In this document: piece by piece, positions 36,056 through 44,893 of the stretch
Numbering within the stretch: the stretch's first letter is position 1
Layout of the letters: each line of letters starts with the position of its first letter
Source of the DNA: Curvibacter sp. AEP1-3
GTDB lineage: Bacteria; Pseudomonadota; Gammaproteobacteria; Burkholderiales; Burkholderiaceae_C
DNA: 64,000 bases
Assembly: GCF_002163715.1 (NCBI RefSeq)
Contig: NZ_CP015698.1
Coordinates: 1,364,001 to 1,428,000, forward strand
Direction: 5' to 3'
The notes under the pieces: model-generated
Database searches by the model: none
Told to the model about the DNA's origin: nothing
The model's input: only the letters and a program-made list of their open reading frames with translations
Program-made: the position numbers and the translations under genes

Positions 36056-36101
36056 TTCATAGCTGCCCGCGCAATGAAAATGGGCGCCGGCGCGCCCTTT
36101 C
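36056..36101. terminator. Repeat copy 5 fused to a terminator hairpin
   Basis: TTCATAGCTGCCCGCGCA, eight bases, GGGCGC (repeat, plus orientation). The last part, GGGCGC-CGGC-GCGCCC (36082-36097), is a perfect stem-loop, with AAAG/CTTT flanks. It lies just after the flotillin stop, so it probably ends the pspA-yqiJ-yqiK operon read from the minus strand. Confidence 0.72.
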
Positions 36102-36111
36102 TCATCTATCT

Positions 36112-37824
36112 TTAGGCGGAAGTTACACCATCAGTTGACACCGCGACTGGAGCGGCCGTAACCATGCCCGCGATGGTCTGCGCAATCCCGGTAAGCGATG
36201 GATTGTTCAAACCTGCGTCCTTCATGATGGCATCCACAATAGGTTTGGCTACCTGATAGTTCAGCGCTGAATTCACCACTTGTTCAGGCAGGGTAGCGCC
36301 TCCGGATCCACAGGACTCGCCACCTCCGGTGTTGCCCCCCATGGGCATGCCATTCACCTGAAACAACCGGATGGAATCAATCTTTTCCAACGGTTTCGAT
36401 GCGCTGTCGATGATTTGCGGCAAGGCCTGGATGAGTTGCATGCGCACGGCCAAATCAATTTGCGCGGCGCCCAAACGGTTCTTCGCCTCGTTGATGGCCG
36501 CGATACCTTCTGCCTCCGCCAATGAGGCAGCCCTCTGCGCATCAGCTTCCACTTTGATGGCTGCGGCCCGGTTCTCGGCGGCTTCCCGCTCAGCCTGTGC
36601 CGCCACCTTAACGCCAATCGCCTGCTGCTCAGCAACCTTGGTCGCGTCAATCAGCTGGATGGATTTGTTCCGCTCCGCGATGGCAATTTCACGGGCAGTG
36701 TTCACCAACTCCTCTGACTTGACCGCTTCAGACAGGGCCGTGTTCGCCGTAGCGTCCGCTTCGGATTGCTCTTGCGATTTGCGTGCAATGGCAATAGCTG
36801 CATCCTGGTTGGCCAGCTCCACCGCTTGGCGTTGCTCGGCTTGTTTGATCTTGGTTTCGCGCTCTGACTCGATCTGCTTCTTTTGAATCACCAGATTTTT
36901 GTCAATCTCGGCGCTGTTCACTGTTCGGTCCGCTTCGATTCGCTTTTCCTTGACCAGACGTTCGGCGTTGATGCGCACTTCTTCCGCTTCGCGGTGGCGT
37001 TCAGCCTCAATCTTGGCGATTTCTGCAACCTGCACCGCCTTGGCATTAGAAATCTGCTGCTGTTGGGTCAGCACTGCGAATTCCTGCTGCTTGGTGATGT
37101 CCAGCTTTTGGCGTTCCGCTTCCAGGTTCTTGGTCCGCACCTGAACCTCTGTATCCTGCTCTATGTCGTTGCGCTGCTTGCGGCGGGCCTCTGTTTCTTC
37201 AGTCAAGCGAGTCAAACCTTCGGCATCAAACGCATTGTTGGGATTGAAGAAATTCTTGGCAGTTTGGTCCATATTGGTCAACGAGACGGACTCCAGTTCA
37301 AGACCGTTTTTCTCCAGGTCTTCGGCAACTGCGTTTTGAACGGCTTGTACGAAATCACGTCGTTTGTCTTGCAACTCCTGCATGCTCATGGTGGCCGCCG
37401 TCGCGCGCAAAGCATCCACAAACTTATCTTCCACGAGCAACTTGAGCTCTTCAGGCGCCATAGTCTTGCGACCTAAAGTCTGGGCGGCAGTACTCACCGA
37501 TTCAGAAAGTTGCTTGACACGCACAAAGAACGCCGCGGCCACGTCCACCCGCATGCGGTCCAAGGTAATGAGACTGTGTTCGTTCTTGCGGGACACTTCC
37601 AGTTTCAAGGTATTCATGTTCACGGGTATCGTCTCGTGAAATATCGGCAACACGATGGCACCGCCATCCATGATGACTTTCTGGCCACCCAAGCCTGTAC
37701 GCACAAAAGCTGTTTCTTTGGTGGCACGGTTGTAAAGCCGGGCAAACACAATACCCACCACGACCAAGGCAATCAGGACAATACCTGCGGGCAACGCCGT
37801 ATTGATAAGCAGATCAAAGTTCAT
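36112..37824 (-). CDS. yqiK: Flotillin-family membrane scaffold (YqiK-like)
   Basis: 570 residues. An N-terminal membrane helix (about 10-30) is followed by the SPFH/band 7 domain (VRTGLGGQKVIMDGGAIVLPIFHETIPVNM; VEDKFVDALRATAATMSMQELQDKRRDF; LELESVSLTNMDQT) and a long Ala/Glu/Lys/Arg-rich coiled coil (about 215-465). A Gly/Ser-rich loop with GGGESCGSGG precedes the tail. Flotillins organise membrane microdomains and respond to envelope stress. It is last in the pspA operon, 20 bp after yqiJ. Confidence 0.93.
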   Translation of the reverse strand: MNFDLLINTALPAGIVLIALVVVGIVFARLYNRATKETAFVRTGLGGQKVIMDGGAIVLPIFHETIPVNMNTLKLEVSRKNEHSLITLDRMRVDVAAAFFVRVKQLSESVSTAAQTLGRKTMAPEELKLLVEDKFVDALRATAATMSMQELQDKRRDFVQAVQNAVAEDLEKNGLELESVSLTNMDQTAKNFFNPNNAFDAEGLTRLTEETEARRKQRNDIEQDTEVQVRTKNLEAERQKLDITKQQEFAVLTQQQQISNAKAVQVAEIAKIEAERHREAEEVRINAERLVKEKRIEADRTVNSAEIDKNLVIQKKQIESERETKIKQAEQRQAVELANQDAAIAIARKSQEQSEADATANTALSEAVKSEELVNTAREIAIAERNKSIQLIDATKVAEQQAIGVKVAAQAEREAAENRAAAIKVEADAQRAASLAEAEGIAAINEAKNRLGAAQIDLAVRMQLIQALPQIIDSASKPLEKIDSIRLFQVNGMPMGGNTGGGESCGSGGATLPEQVVNSALNYQVAKPIVDAIMKDAGLNNPSLTGIAQTIAGMVTAAPVAVSTDGVTSA

Positions 37825-37844
37825 AGGTCTCTCTGTTTCTCTCG

Positions 37845-38465
37845 TTAAAGTAATTGGGGATGGGGGTTGGCAATGCAGGTGAAACCCCTGCTGATCTTTC
37901 TCACCAGCACAATGTCAGCGCCCTCATCAAACACCACGTCGTCCAGATCAGGCTCCACCATGACATAGTGGACGTAGCCGTGGGTGTCTCGTACTTTTGC
38001 TTCGGCAGCCATGCCACGTCGGGCTACTCCGCGCGCCACAACACCGGCTCGCCCGATCAAACTTTGCTCGCTAACAGCAGTGGTTTCATCACGCGGCGCA
38101 TATCGGGCCGCAAAACCCCCAACGCCGCGCAAGGTAGACATGCCAACAAACACGGCAGGGATGGATGCAAGCCACGCTGGCAACGCGGAACCCCACATTG
38201 CCACGGCAGTGGACTGAACGACATATCCCGCGAGAGAGAATCCCGCCAAAAAAAGAATCAGCAGAACCAGCAGCGGCACGCGCCCCCAGTGCAGCCACCC
38301 CAGCACACCCTCAGCACCATCAGGTGCATCCGGCACCAGGTTGTCGACCCACAAAGACGGACTGGTGGCAAACAGCATGCCCAGTCCTTCCAGGACCCCA
38401 AGACCGACTACCGTGACCAATGCTGCAGCAAATGGCCAGGTTTCGGGCGCAGTCAATATGCTCAT
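37845..38465 (-). CDS. yqiJ: YqiJ-family membrane protein with NfeD-like OB domain
   Basis: 206 residues, three or so membrane helices in the first half (starting near 15, 62 and 95) and a cytoplasmic OB-fold-like C-terminus (LIGRAGVVARGVARRGMAAEAKVRDTHGYVHYVMVEPD). YqiJ/NfeD proteins are the usual partners of flotillins and are thought to control their assembly. DUF1449 best describes the family. It sits between pspA (18 bp) and flotillin (20 bp). Confidence 0.88.
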   Translation of the reverse strand: MSILTAPETWPFAAALVTVVGLGVLEGLGMLFATSPSLWVDNLVPDAPDGAEGVLGWLHWGRVPLLVLLILFLAGFSLAGYVVQSTAVAMWGSALPAWLASIPAVFVGMSTLRGVGGFAARYAPRDETTAVSEQSLIGRAGVVARGVARRGMAAEAKVRDTHGYVHYVMVEPDLDDVVFDEGADIVLVRKISRGFTCIANPHPQLL

Positions 38466-38482
38466 GCTCCTCCCCTTCTTGC

Positions 38483-39154
38483 TTATTGCGCGGCTTTCAA
38501 GGCCGCGAGTCGCTCGTTGATTTTGTTGTCCCGCACCATATCACCGAGTTCTTTCAATTTCGAGGACTGCTCCAGCGTAGCGCCTCGGGTTAAACCCTCA
38601 ACGCCTGTTTGCCGCAAGATGGTGCGGTCAAATGCATCTTGTGCAGCCTGTACACGCGCCTGGGTATGCAAAGTTTTCACTGCACGGTTGCCTGTCGCAG
38701 AACGTGCCTCCTGACGCGAAGCCTCAAAGTCCATGATCACGCGTTGCATCTCCCGCTTCTTGCCCATCAGAGCTTCTACAAAGGCAGACAGCTCTTTCTC
38801 CTCATTGCCCAGATTAACCAGACTGGCCTCAAGAATGGGCAGTTGGGCTTCAATATCCAATTGACGTGCCAGTGCTGCCTTGGCGAGCTCGTCCTTGCCT
38901 GCGGTGATGGCCGCGCCGATATGCTCAGCCAGCTCAGTGTGCTCATGATTCAAACGCACATGCTGCTGTTGGGTCAGATGCCGGTTGGCGACTGCTACCC
39001 CCAGCTCAGTCCGGACCTCCGAGGTAACTTGATCCAGCTCACGGGTTGCTTGATCCAGCATGGCTACCGGGTTGGCGTCCTCCCATTTGTCTAACAGATT
39101 GTGGGCGCTCGCGGCGATTACTTTGGCTACACGGCTACTCAGGTTTTGTGACAT
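38483..39154 (-). CDS. pspA: PspA/IM30-family envelope-stress protein
   Basis: 223 residues, almost entirely helical with long coiled coils (about 25-155 and 185-220), as expected for the ESCRT-III-like PspA/Vipp1 fold that binds damaged membrane. PMLDQATRELDQ-type and ALMGKKREMQRVIMDFEASRQEA segments fit the family. The N-terminal amphipathic helix is SSRVAKVIAASAHNLLDKWED. No PspF, PspB or PspC genes are close, so control must differ from the enterobacterial Psp system. It is translated 13 bp after the RHH-like gene. Confidence 0.88.
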   Translation of the reverse strand: MSQNLSSRVAKVIAASAHNLLDKWEDANPVAMLDQATRELDQVTSEVRTELGVAVANRHLTQQQHVRLNHEHTELAEHIGAAITAGKDELAKAALARQLDIEAQLPILEASLVNLGNEEKELSAFVEALMGKKREMQRVIMDFEASRQEARSATGNRAVKTLHTQARVQAAQDAFDRTILRQTGVEGLTRGATLEQSSKLKELGDMVRDNKINERLAALKAAQ

Positions 39155-39167
39155 ACGTCCTCCTTGA

Positions 39168-39656
39168 TCAAGTGCTTGAAGTGTTCGGCTGTGGAATCAG
39201 GCGGGCAAGCTCCAGCAGCCGCCCGGAGTTCTGCTGTATCACCTGGGGGTCATAAGCGGCTGCCTGAGTTGTCACCGCCTGCCGGAGCAAAGTTTCGGCC
39301 AACTGCATGGTGCGCTTGACCAGCACAGACTCCAGGCGCTTGGCCTCCGCCAGACTGTTGGGCTGCGCGGAATGCAGCCCGGCAATCAGCGCAGGAAGAT
39401 GCTCCATCAACGCAGCCAACACTTCGGAGTGTTGCCCGGTGTGCTGCTCCAACGCAGCAATGTGTTCACGTGTGCCCCGACCCAGATCGCGGTACATCGA
39501 CAGGGCGCCGATGTAGTCACCGTCACCGTCTTGCATTCGTTTGAGGCTGGCTACCGCCACGCGCATTTTGTCGCTCACTGTGGAAGCCCCCTCCAGCGTC
39601 AGACCAGCAAGCCACGCGTACAAGTCATCAGGCAATCGCCCGGATACAGGAACCAT
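39168..39656 (-). CDS. Unknown protein, RHH-like N-terminus, first gene of pspA operon
   Basis: 162 residues, not recognised as a named family. VSGRLPDDLYAWLAGLTLEGASTVSDKMRVAVASLKRMQDG (residues 4-44) has the pattern of a ribbon-helix-helix domain: a short strand with RLPDDL, a helix, a turn and a second helix with a Ser-x-x-x-R-x-A-x-x-x-L register. The rest is helical (YIGALSMYRDLGRG, HIAALEQHTGQHSEVLAALMEHL). ACGGAG lies 6 bases before the ATG at 39656 and a good promoter precedes it. Role as an operon regulator or as a PspA partner is inference. Confidence 0.8.
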   Translation of the reverse strand: MVPVSGRLPDDLYAWLAGLTLEGASTVSDKMRVAVASLKRMQDGDGDYIGALSMYRDLGRGTREHIAALEQHTGQHSEVLAALMEHLPALIAGLHSAQPNSLAEAKRLESVLVKRTMQLAETLLRQAVTTQAAAYDPQVIQQNSGRLLELARLIPQPNTSST

Positions 39657-39686
39657 GTTGAGCTCCGTTGAAAATGAATGAATTCA

Positions 39687-39714
39687 ATTGTATTCAAATG
39701 ATTTCTGACGTCAA
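39687..39714 (-). promoter_or_regulatory. Promoter of the RHH-pspA-yqiJ-yqiK operon
   Basis: On the minus strand TTGACG (39709-39714) and TACAAT (39687-39692) are 16 bp apart. Transcription would start near 39680, about 25 nt before the ATG at 39656. The region from the -10 to the start is AT-rich and holds the partial palindromes TTGAATACAATTGAATTCA and TTGAATTC...TTTTCAA, possible operators. Confidence 0.72.
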
Positions 39715-39779
39715 CATTTGATTACCCCACATGATTCTTGGGGATTTTCATTTCTCCATGGCGATGCATTTCGCTACAA

Positions 39780-39829
39780 ACTTCATAGCTACCCGCGCAA
39801 TAAAAAAGGGCGCCGCAGCGCCCTTTTTT
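39780..39829. terminator. Repeat copy 6 fused to a bidirectional terminator
   Basis: TTCATAGCTACCCGCGCA, eight bases, GGGCGC (repeat). AAAAAAGGGCGC-CGCA-GCGCCCTTTTTT (39802-39829) is a perfect bidirectional intrinsic terminator built on the 3' half of the repeat. It ends eda transcripts coming from the right on the minus strand. Confidence 0.88.
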
Positions 39830-39848
39830 CTTTCAACCACCGTGCGCC

Positions 39849-40490
39849 TTACTTGCGCAGCGCCTGTGTGTCTTTGGCCAGCTGGGTGATCTTGTCCCAC
39901 TCGCCCTTGGCCATGGCGTCGGCCGGCACGATCCACGAGCCGCCAACGCACACCACGTTGGGCAGGGCCAAAAACTCGGGCGCATTTTGCAGGGTCACGC
40001 CACCGGTGGGGCAGAACTTCACATCAAAAAACGGGCCGCTCCAAGCCTTGAGCATGGCGGGGCCGCCGGCTTGCATGGCGGGGAAGAACTTGAGCTGGGT
40101 GAAGCCGTCTTCCTGCGCCATCATGATTTCGCTGCCGGTGGCTACACCGGGCAACAAGGACAGGCCCAAATCACGGCAAGCCTGGCCCACGGCGCTGGTG
40201 TAGCCGGGGCTCACCGCAAAGCGGGCGCCCGCGTTGGCGGCGGCTTGCGCATCTGCCTTGCTGCGCACCGTGCCGGCGCCAACCACGGCTTCGGGCACGT
40301 CACGGGCAATGGCTTCCATGCAGGCCAGGGCCTGGGGAGTGCGCAGAGTCACTTCCAGCATGCGCACGCCGCCGGCCACCAGGGCGCGGGCCATAGGCAC
40401 CGCGTGAGCTACATCGTTCAGCACGATGACGGGGATGACGGGCGCGTCCTGCATGACTTGCAGGGCGGTAAAGGCGGGAGCGTTAGACAT
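39849..40490 (-). CDS. eda: KDPG/KHG aldolase
   Basis: 213 residues. It splits 2-keto-3-deoxy-6-phosphogluconate into pyruvate and glyceraldehyde-3-phosphate, the last Entner-Doudoroff step. [21 protein letters not shown] (catalytic Glu), [21 protein letters not shown], and the Schiff-base Lys in [11 protein letters not shown] (~131) are all in place, with [12 protein letters not shown] binding phosphate. The ATG at 40490 starts 34 bp after edd on the same strand. A bidirectional terminator follows. Confidence 0.97.
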   Translation of the reverse strand: MSNAPAFTALQVMQDAPVIPVIVLNDVAHAVPMARALVAGGVRMLEVTLRTPQALACMEAIARDVPEAVVGAGTVRSKADAQAAANAGARFAVSPGYTSAVGQACRDLGLSLLPGVATGSEIMMAQEDGFTQLKFFPAMQAGGPAMLKAWSGPFFDVKFCPTGGVTLQNAPEFLALPNVVCVGGSWIVPADAMAKGEWDKITQLAKDTQALRK

Positions 40491-40524
40491 TGAAAAGTTC
40501 CAGATCGACGTTATTAGGGGGGGG

Positions 40525-42393
40525 TCAGAACCAGGTGCAGGCGCCTTCTTCGGCGGCCAGTGCATTGCGGCGGAAGTTGGCAAATAGTTCGCGGCCCATG
40601 CCGATGCCATTAGCAGCACGCAGGGCTTCGGGCATGGTGTCCAAGGGGCGTGCGGCCCACTCGGCGTCGCTCACCAGCACTTGCAGGGTTTCGGCGTTGG
40701 CGTCCAGGCGGATGATGTCGCCATCGCGCACCTTGGCCAGCGGGCCACCGGCAGCGGCCTCAGGCGACACGTGGATGGCGGCAGGCACTTTGCCGGAGGC
40801 GCCGCTCATGCGGCCATCCGTCACCAGCGCCACGCGATAACCCTTGCCTTGCAGCACGGCCAGGGGCGGGGTGAGCTTGTGCAGCTCAGGCATGCCATTG
40901 GCCTGCGGGCCTTGCCAACGCACCACGCAAATCACGTCGTGGTTGAGTTCATCGGCGCTGAAGGCTTTGTGCAGTGCGTCTTGCGAGTCGAACACTCGGC
41001 AAGGCGCTTCAATGATGTGGCGGTCGTCCGGCACCGCAGACACCTTGATCACGCTGCGGCCCAGGTTGCCCTTGAGCAACTTGAGGCCACCGCTGGCGCT
41101 GAAGGGGCTGCTGGCTGGGCGCACCACGGTCTCGTCCTTGCTGGCACCGGCATCTGCCCACTGCAAGCCGCCATCGGCTTTGGCGGACGGAATGGCGGTG
41201 TATTCACGCAGGCCACCGCTGCGTACGGTCAACACATCAGCGTGCATGAAGCCGGCATCCAGCAGCTCGCGAATCACGTAACCGGGGCCGCCTGCCGCCT
41301 GGAACTGGTTCACGTCGGCGCTACCGTTGGGGTACACGCGTGTCAGCAAAGGCACCACGTCCGACAGGGACGAGAAGTCATCCCAGTCGATCACGATGCC
41401 CGCGGCGCGGGCCACGGCCACCCAGTGGATCAAATGGTTGGTCGAACCGCCGGTAGCCAATAAGGCGACCATGGCGTTCACGATGCAGCGCTCGTCCACC
41501 ACCTCGCCGATGGGCGCGAAGCGCTTGGCCTTGGTAATGCCCAGCACGGTGCGCACGGCTTCGCGGGTGAGTTCCTGGCGCACACCGTCGCCGGGGTTGA
41601 TGAAGGCGGTGCCGGGCACATGCAGGCCCATGGCTTCGAGCAGCATCTGGTTGCTGTTGGCCGTGCCGTAGAAGGTGCAAGTGCCTTCGCCGTGGTAGGC
41701 GGCGCTTTCGGCGGCCAGCAGCTCGGGGCGGCCGACCAGACCCTGGGCGGCTTTTTCGCGCACCTTGGCTTTTTCGTTGTTGGGCAGGCCCGAAGTCATG
41801 GGGCCGGCGGGCACAAACACGGTGGGCAGGTGGCCGAAGTGCAGTGCGCCAATCAGCAAGCCGGGCACGATCTTGTCGCACACGCCCAGCATCAGGGCGG
41901 CGTCAAACACATCGTGGCTCAGCGACACGGCAGTAGCCATGGCGATGGCGTCGCGGCTGAACAAGCTCAGCTCCATGCCGGCGGTACCTTGGGTCACGCC
42001 GTCGCACATGGCGGGCACACCGCCCGCCACTTGGGCTGTTGCGCCGTGCTTGCGGGCTTCGACCTTGACCAGATCAGGGTAATGCTGCAAGGGCGCGTGG
42101 GCGGAAAGCAGGTCGTTATAAGCGTTGACGATGCCGATGTTCGGGCCCTTCTCGGCCACGATCTTGAGCTTGTCCAGTCCGGTGACGCGGGTCTTGTCGG
42201 CCTCGGGCATCGCGGCAAAAGCGTGAGCCACGTTGGCACAACCCATGCGGTCGGCACCGGGCTTGCGATCAGCCATCTGCGCGACTTGGGCCAGATACGC
42301 GCTGCGGGTGGCCGCGCTGCGCTCCACGATACGGCGGGTCACCGCCTCCACAACAGGGTGCAACGCGACGGGGGTAGAGGTGGTGTCTGGCAT
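40525..42393 (-). CDS. edd: 6-phosphogluconate dehydratase
   Basis: 622 residues, IlvD/Edd family. It dehydrates 6-phosphogluconate to KDPG with an iron-sulfur cluster. Cluster-ligand cysteines are likely those in [10 protein letters not shown] (~150), [10 protein letters not shown] (~190) and [15 protein letters not shown] (~245). [28 protein letters not shown] and [16 protein letters not shown] are Edd hallmarks. It opens the edd-eda operon; no zwf or pgl is adjacent. A HexR-type palindrome ends 8 bp upstream of the start. Confidence 0.97.
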   Translation of the reverse strand: MPDTTSTPVALHPVVEAVTRRIVERSAATRSAYLAQVAQMADRKPGADRMGCANVAHAFAAMPEADKTRVTGLDKLKIVAEKGPNIGIVNAYNDLLSAHAPLQHYPDLVKVEARKHGATAQVAGGVPAMCDGVTQGTAGMELSLFSRDAIAMATAVSLSHDVFDAALMLGVCDKIVPGLLIGALHFGHLPTVFVPAGPMTSGLPNNEKAKVREKAAQGLVGRPELLAAESAAYHGEGTCTFYGTANSNQMLLEAMGLHVPGTAFINPGDGVRQELTREAVRTVLGITKAKRFAPIGEVVDERCIVNAMVALLATGGSTNHLIHWVAVARAAGIVIDWDDFSSLSDVVPLLTRVYPNGSADVNQFQAAGGPGYVIRELLDAGFMHADVLTVRSGGLREYTAIPSAKADGGLQWADAGASKDETVVRPASSPFSASGGLKLLKGNLGRSVIKVSAVPDDRHIIEAPCRVFDSQDALHKAFSADELNHDVICVVRWQGPQANGMPELHKLTPPLAVLQGKGYRVALVTDGRMSGASGKVPAAIHVSPEAAAGGPLAKVRDGDIIRLDANAETLQVLVSDAEWAARPLDTMPEALRAANGIGMGRELFANFRRNALAAEEGACTWF

Positions 42394-42400
42394 ATGTTTC

Positions 42401-42415
42401 TGTAACTAAATTACA
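42401..42415. promoter_or_regulatory. HexR-type operator upstream of edd
   Basis: TGTAACTAAATTACA matches the HexR (RpiR-family) box TGTAATnAAATTACA with one change, and its 5-bp arms are a perfect inverted repeat. It lies 7 bp before the edd start, where binding would block initiation. KDPG releases HexR in characterised bacteria, giving induction by the pathway's own intermediate. Confidence 0.75.
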
Positions 42416-42505
42416 CATCTGATGGTAACTTGGAAACCCCCACTTGTGAATGCACGTGGTTACCAGTGAGGTACAAACTGGCCGCCGTACGGCCGTGTCG
42501 CGGGT

Positions 42506-43084
42506 TCAGGACGCTGCCTGCAACAGGCGTTCTGCGCGTTGCAAATCGTCCAGGGTGTCGATATCGGTGATGCAACCGGGGTCGTTGACTACTATTTTGA
42601 TAGCTGCTCGCGCAGACACTACGGGCGCTGCACCCTGATTTCCCTGCAAAGCAGCGAGTGCATCGCCACACGCAGGGGCAAAGCGCACCGGGTGGCCACG
42701 CTGCCCTTCAAACACCGGCATAAGTACCTCGCCGGCCAGCGGATCTCTGGCGATATCCACCAGGGTTTCAGGGCGAATCAGGGGTAAATCGGCGGGCAAC
42801 ACCATCCAGCCCGGCGCGTCGCGGGTGGCGCATACGGCTGCTGCAATGCTGTCGCCCATTCCGGGGTGGCCTGCATCTTCGAGGTGCCAGCGCAGGCCAC
42901 TGGCGCGCACGGCGTTCAGGGTGCGCTGCATCACGGGGGTGCCGGCCAGGTCTGCTTGCAGTTTGTGCACCTTGCCGCCGGATGCTGTAAAGCGCTCGCC
43001 ACGGCCGGAGGCCAGCACCAGCACCACAGGCAAAGCAGCGGCCTCAAGGGATGAAACCAGGGGGTAACTCGCGGGGAAATTCAT
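42506..43084 (-). CDS. MobA/MocA-like nucleotidyltransferase
   Basis: 192 residues, NTP_transf_3 family, typical of MocA molybdenum-cofactor cytidylyltransferases. The nucleotide-binding loop is VLASGRGERF (~23-32). The metal-binding Asp is in VLPADLPLIRPET (~99), and HPVRF and DPGCITDIDTLDDL follow. The usual loop is LAAGxGxRxG; here Ser replaces the second Ala. It probably transfers CMP or GMP onto molybdopterin, but no moco genes are nearby. A repeat copy codes for part of NQGAAPVVSARAAIKIVV near residue 160. Confidence 0.84.
   Translation of the reverse strand: MNFPASYPLVSSLEAAALPVVLVLASGRGERFTASGGKVHKLQADLAGTPVMQRTLNAVRASGLRWHLEDAGHPGMGDSIAAAVCATRDAPGWMVLPADLPLIRPETLVDIARDPLAGEVLMPVFEGQRGHPVRFAPACGDALAALQGNQGAAPVVSARAAIKIVVNDPGCITDIDTLDDLQRAERLLQAAS
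42595..42631 (+). repeat. Dispersed repeat, copy 7, inside a coding region
   Basis: TTTTGATAGCTGCTCGCGCA, eight bases, GGGCGCTGCA. Read in the minus-strand frame of the nucleotidyltransferase it codes for roughly APVVSARAAIKI, at a place where the family is variable. Confidence 0.88.
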
Positions 43085-43207
43085 GGGCGCTGCACTCCGG
43101 AAGGCAAGGTCACTTGCGAAGAGTATGCAACTGGCAGGACGCCGGCTCCAACGCCCGAATGGGATACGCGACCGGCACAGGCGGGCTGTGCCGGTGCAAA
43201 AAGCTGT

Positions 43208-43417
43208 TTATTGGGCAGCGGACGCAGGGGCAGCAGGTGCCGAAGCGGCAGCATCTGCAGGTTCTGCCACAGGGGTAGACACCGACACAGGCGCAGCAGC
43301 CGGCTTGGCGCGGGACTTGTGGACGGCGAAACCGATCACGGAAGCCAGGATGGCCACGATGATGACGGCGATGACTACGGTGACGACGGTTTGGTCGTTA
43401 TTTTCCTGGGCAGACAT
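43208..43417 (-). CDS. Small single-helix membrane protein
   Basis: 69 residues from the ATG at 43417, with GGAG 9 bases upstream. A short N-terminus MSAQENNDQT is followed by one helix VVTVVIAVIIVAILASVIGFAV (11-32), a basic HKSRAKP stop-transfer and an Ala/Pro/Ser-rich tail. No family recognised. The basic tail side should be cytoplasmic or periplasmic depending on orientation, which is unclear. It is divergent from pdxH. Confidence 0.78.
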   Translation of the reverse strand: MSAQENNDQTVVTVVIAVIIVAILASVIGFAVHKSRAKPAAAPVSVSTPVAEPADAAASAPAAPASAAQ

Positions 43418-43534
43418 GCAAAAGACTCCGGTTGAAAAAGCAACCCATGATTGTAGGCGGTCGCCGCCCACGCACCCCGCTGCCGCATGACCCATCGCAA
43501 GCCGCGGGAAGAGCACTCTTCCTATACTGCGGGC

Positions 43535-44173
43535 ATGACATCCATTGCCGACCTTCGCAAAAGCTACGAACGTGCCGAACTCGATGAGCACGCCTCGCAC
43601 GCTGACCCGCTCCAACAATTCGATCGCTGGCTTCAGGAAGCCATTCAGGGCGAGATTCCCGAACCCAATGCCATGACGCTGGCCACTGTGGGCAGCGACT
43701 TGCGCCCGTCCACCCGCGTGGTACTGATCAAAGGGTACGACGCCCGCGGCATCGTCTGGTACACCAACTACGGCAGCCGCAAGGGCCAGGCACTGGCGGG
43801 CAACCCGTATGCGGCTTTGCAGTTCCATTGGGTGGAGCTGGAGCGCGTGGTACGCATTGAAGGCGTGGTCGAAAAAGTGAGTGATGAGGAAAGCGACGCC
43901 TACTTCCACAGCCGCCCGCTGGATTCGCGCATTGGCGCTTGGGCTTCGCCCCAGAGCGAGGTGATTCCGGGTCGCACGGTGCTGGTCACCAACGCCGCCA
44001 AATACGCCGCACAGTTTTTGCTGCAACCTCCCCGTCCGCCGCACTGGGGTGGCTACAGGCTCAAGCCGGACCAGTGGGAATTCTGGCAAGGCCGCAAGAG
44101 CCGCCTGCATGACCGCCTGCGCTACCGCGCAGGCGAAGACGGCCAGTGGCTGCGCGAGCGCTTGGCACCCTAG
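43535..44173 (+). CDS. pdxH: Pyridoxamine 5'-phosphate oxidase
   Basis: 212 residues. It oxidises pyridoxine/pyridoxamine phosphate to PLP with [34 protein letters not shown] (FMN site), [28 protein letters not shown] and the C-terminal [28 protein letters not shown] block are PdxH signatures. The ATG at 43535 matches the family start [12 protein letters not shown]; an upstream in-frame ATG at 43487 would add unrelated residues. Confidence 0.97.
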   Translation: MTSIADLRKSYERAELDEHASHADPLQQFDRWLQEAIQGEIPEPNAMTLATVGSDLRPSTRVVLIKGYDARGIVWYTNYGSRKGQALAGNPYAALQFHWVELERVVRIEGVVEKVSDEESDAYFHSRPLDSRIGAWASPQSEVIPGRTVLVTNAAKYAAQFLLQPPRPPHWGGYRLKPDQWEFWQGRKSRLHDRLRYRAGEDGQWLRERLAP

Positions 44174-44194
44174 CGCATAGGGCTGTCTGCTACA

Positions 44195-44217
44195 CGGGCA
44201 TCAAAGCCCGGATTTCT
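44195..44217 (+). terminator. Weak hairpin after pdxH
   Basis: CGGGC-ATCAAA-GCCCG followed by GATTTCTT. It overlaps the last codons of the convergent DUF502 gene. A short stem, so a weak terminator at best. Confidence 0.4.
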
Positions 44218-44893
44218 TCAGGTATTGATCGGATGTGACGCCCATCGACACATAGATGCTCGTCACCCCCTCCATGCCGATGTCTGCGGGCTCCACCCAG
44301 TCCGGCGGCACATAGAGCAAACCACCGCCCACAGGAACGGGCGCTGTCGGCACCAGTACCCCGAGATAAGGCATGCCACCAATCATCACGGCCTGCGGTG
44401 TCGACAAAAAGCCGAGTACAGCTGTGCCCTGCTTGCCCGCCGCAGCGCTGGCATCACCGGCATCAGAGCCCGGTTTGCCGCCAAAATACAGCCATACAGG
44501 CGACAGTGACTGATGCTCCTCCCCGTCTTTCCGGCTTAATAGACCGACCAGCTTTTGCACCACGTCGTACACCGTGCGGACCACAGGAATGCGTTGCACC
44601 AATGCTTCCAGCAGCTGGGCCGCACCTTGCTCGAGGCCCCGCTCCACCATCAAGCCGAAGGCATAGACCAGCGCAACCACCAACATCAAGCCCAGCAGGT
44701 AGCCGATCACCTCCGACTCAGTCAGCCCCAGCCCGATGCCGGTCAGCAACTGACCGAAGGCACTCCCCGGCCCCAGCCATATAGCCAGAAAACTCCACAG
44801 CCACGATAGCAATAACAAGGTTGCCGCCAAGGGCAGTAGCGCCAGCACCCCCGTGAGCAAGGTGCGCAAAGGGTGTTTCAACTTGAAGTTCAT
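44201..44893 (-). CDS. DUF502 family membrane protein
   Basis: 230 residues. Two membrane helices (about 9-32 and 55-80), then a soluble domain with LVQRIPVVRTVYDVVQKLVGLL, GFLSTPQAV and VPTAPVPVGGGLLYVPPDWV, the last being the family's most conserved block. Function unknown. It starts with ATGA overlapping the VanZ-like stop, so the two are translated together. Confidence 0.9.
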   Translation of the reverse strand: MNFKLKHPLRTLLTGVLALLPLAATLLLLSWLWSFLAIWLGPGSAFGQLLTGIGLGLTESEVIGYLLGLMLVVALVYAFGLMVERGLEQGAAQLLEALVQRIPVVRTVYDVVQKLVGLLSRKDGEEHQSLSPVWLYFGGKPGSDAGDASAAAGKQGTAVLGFLSTPQAVMIGGMPYLGVLVPTAPVPVGGGLLYVPPDWVEPADIGMEGVTSIYVSMGVTSDQYLKKSGL

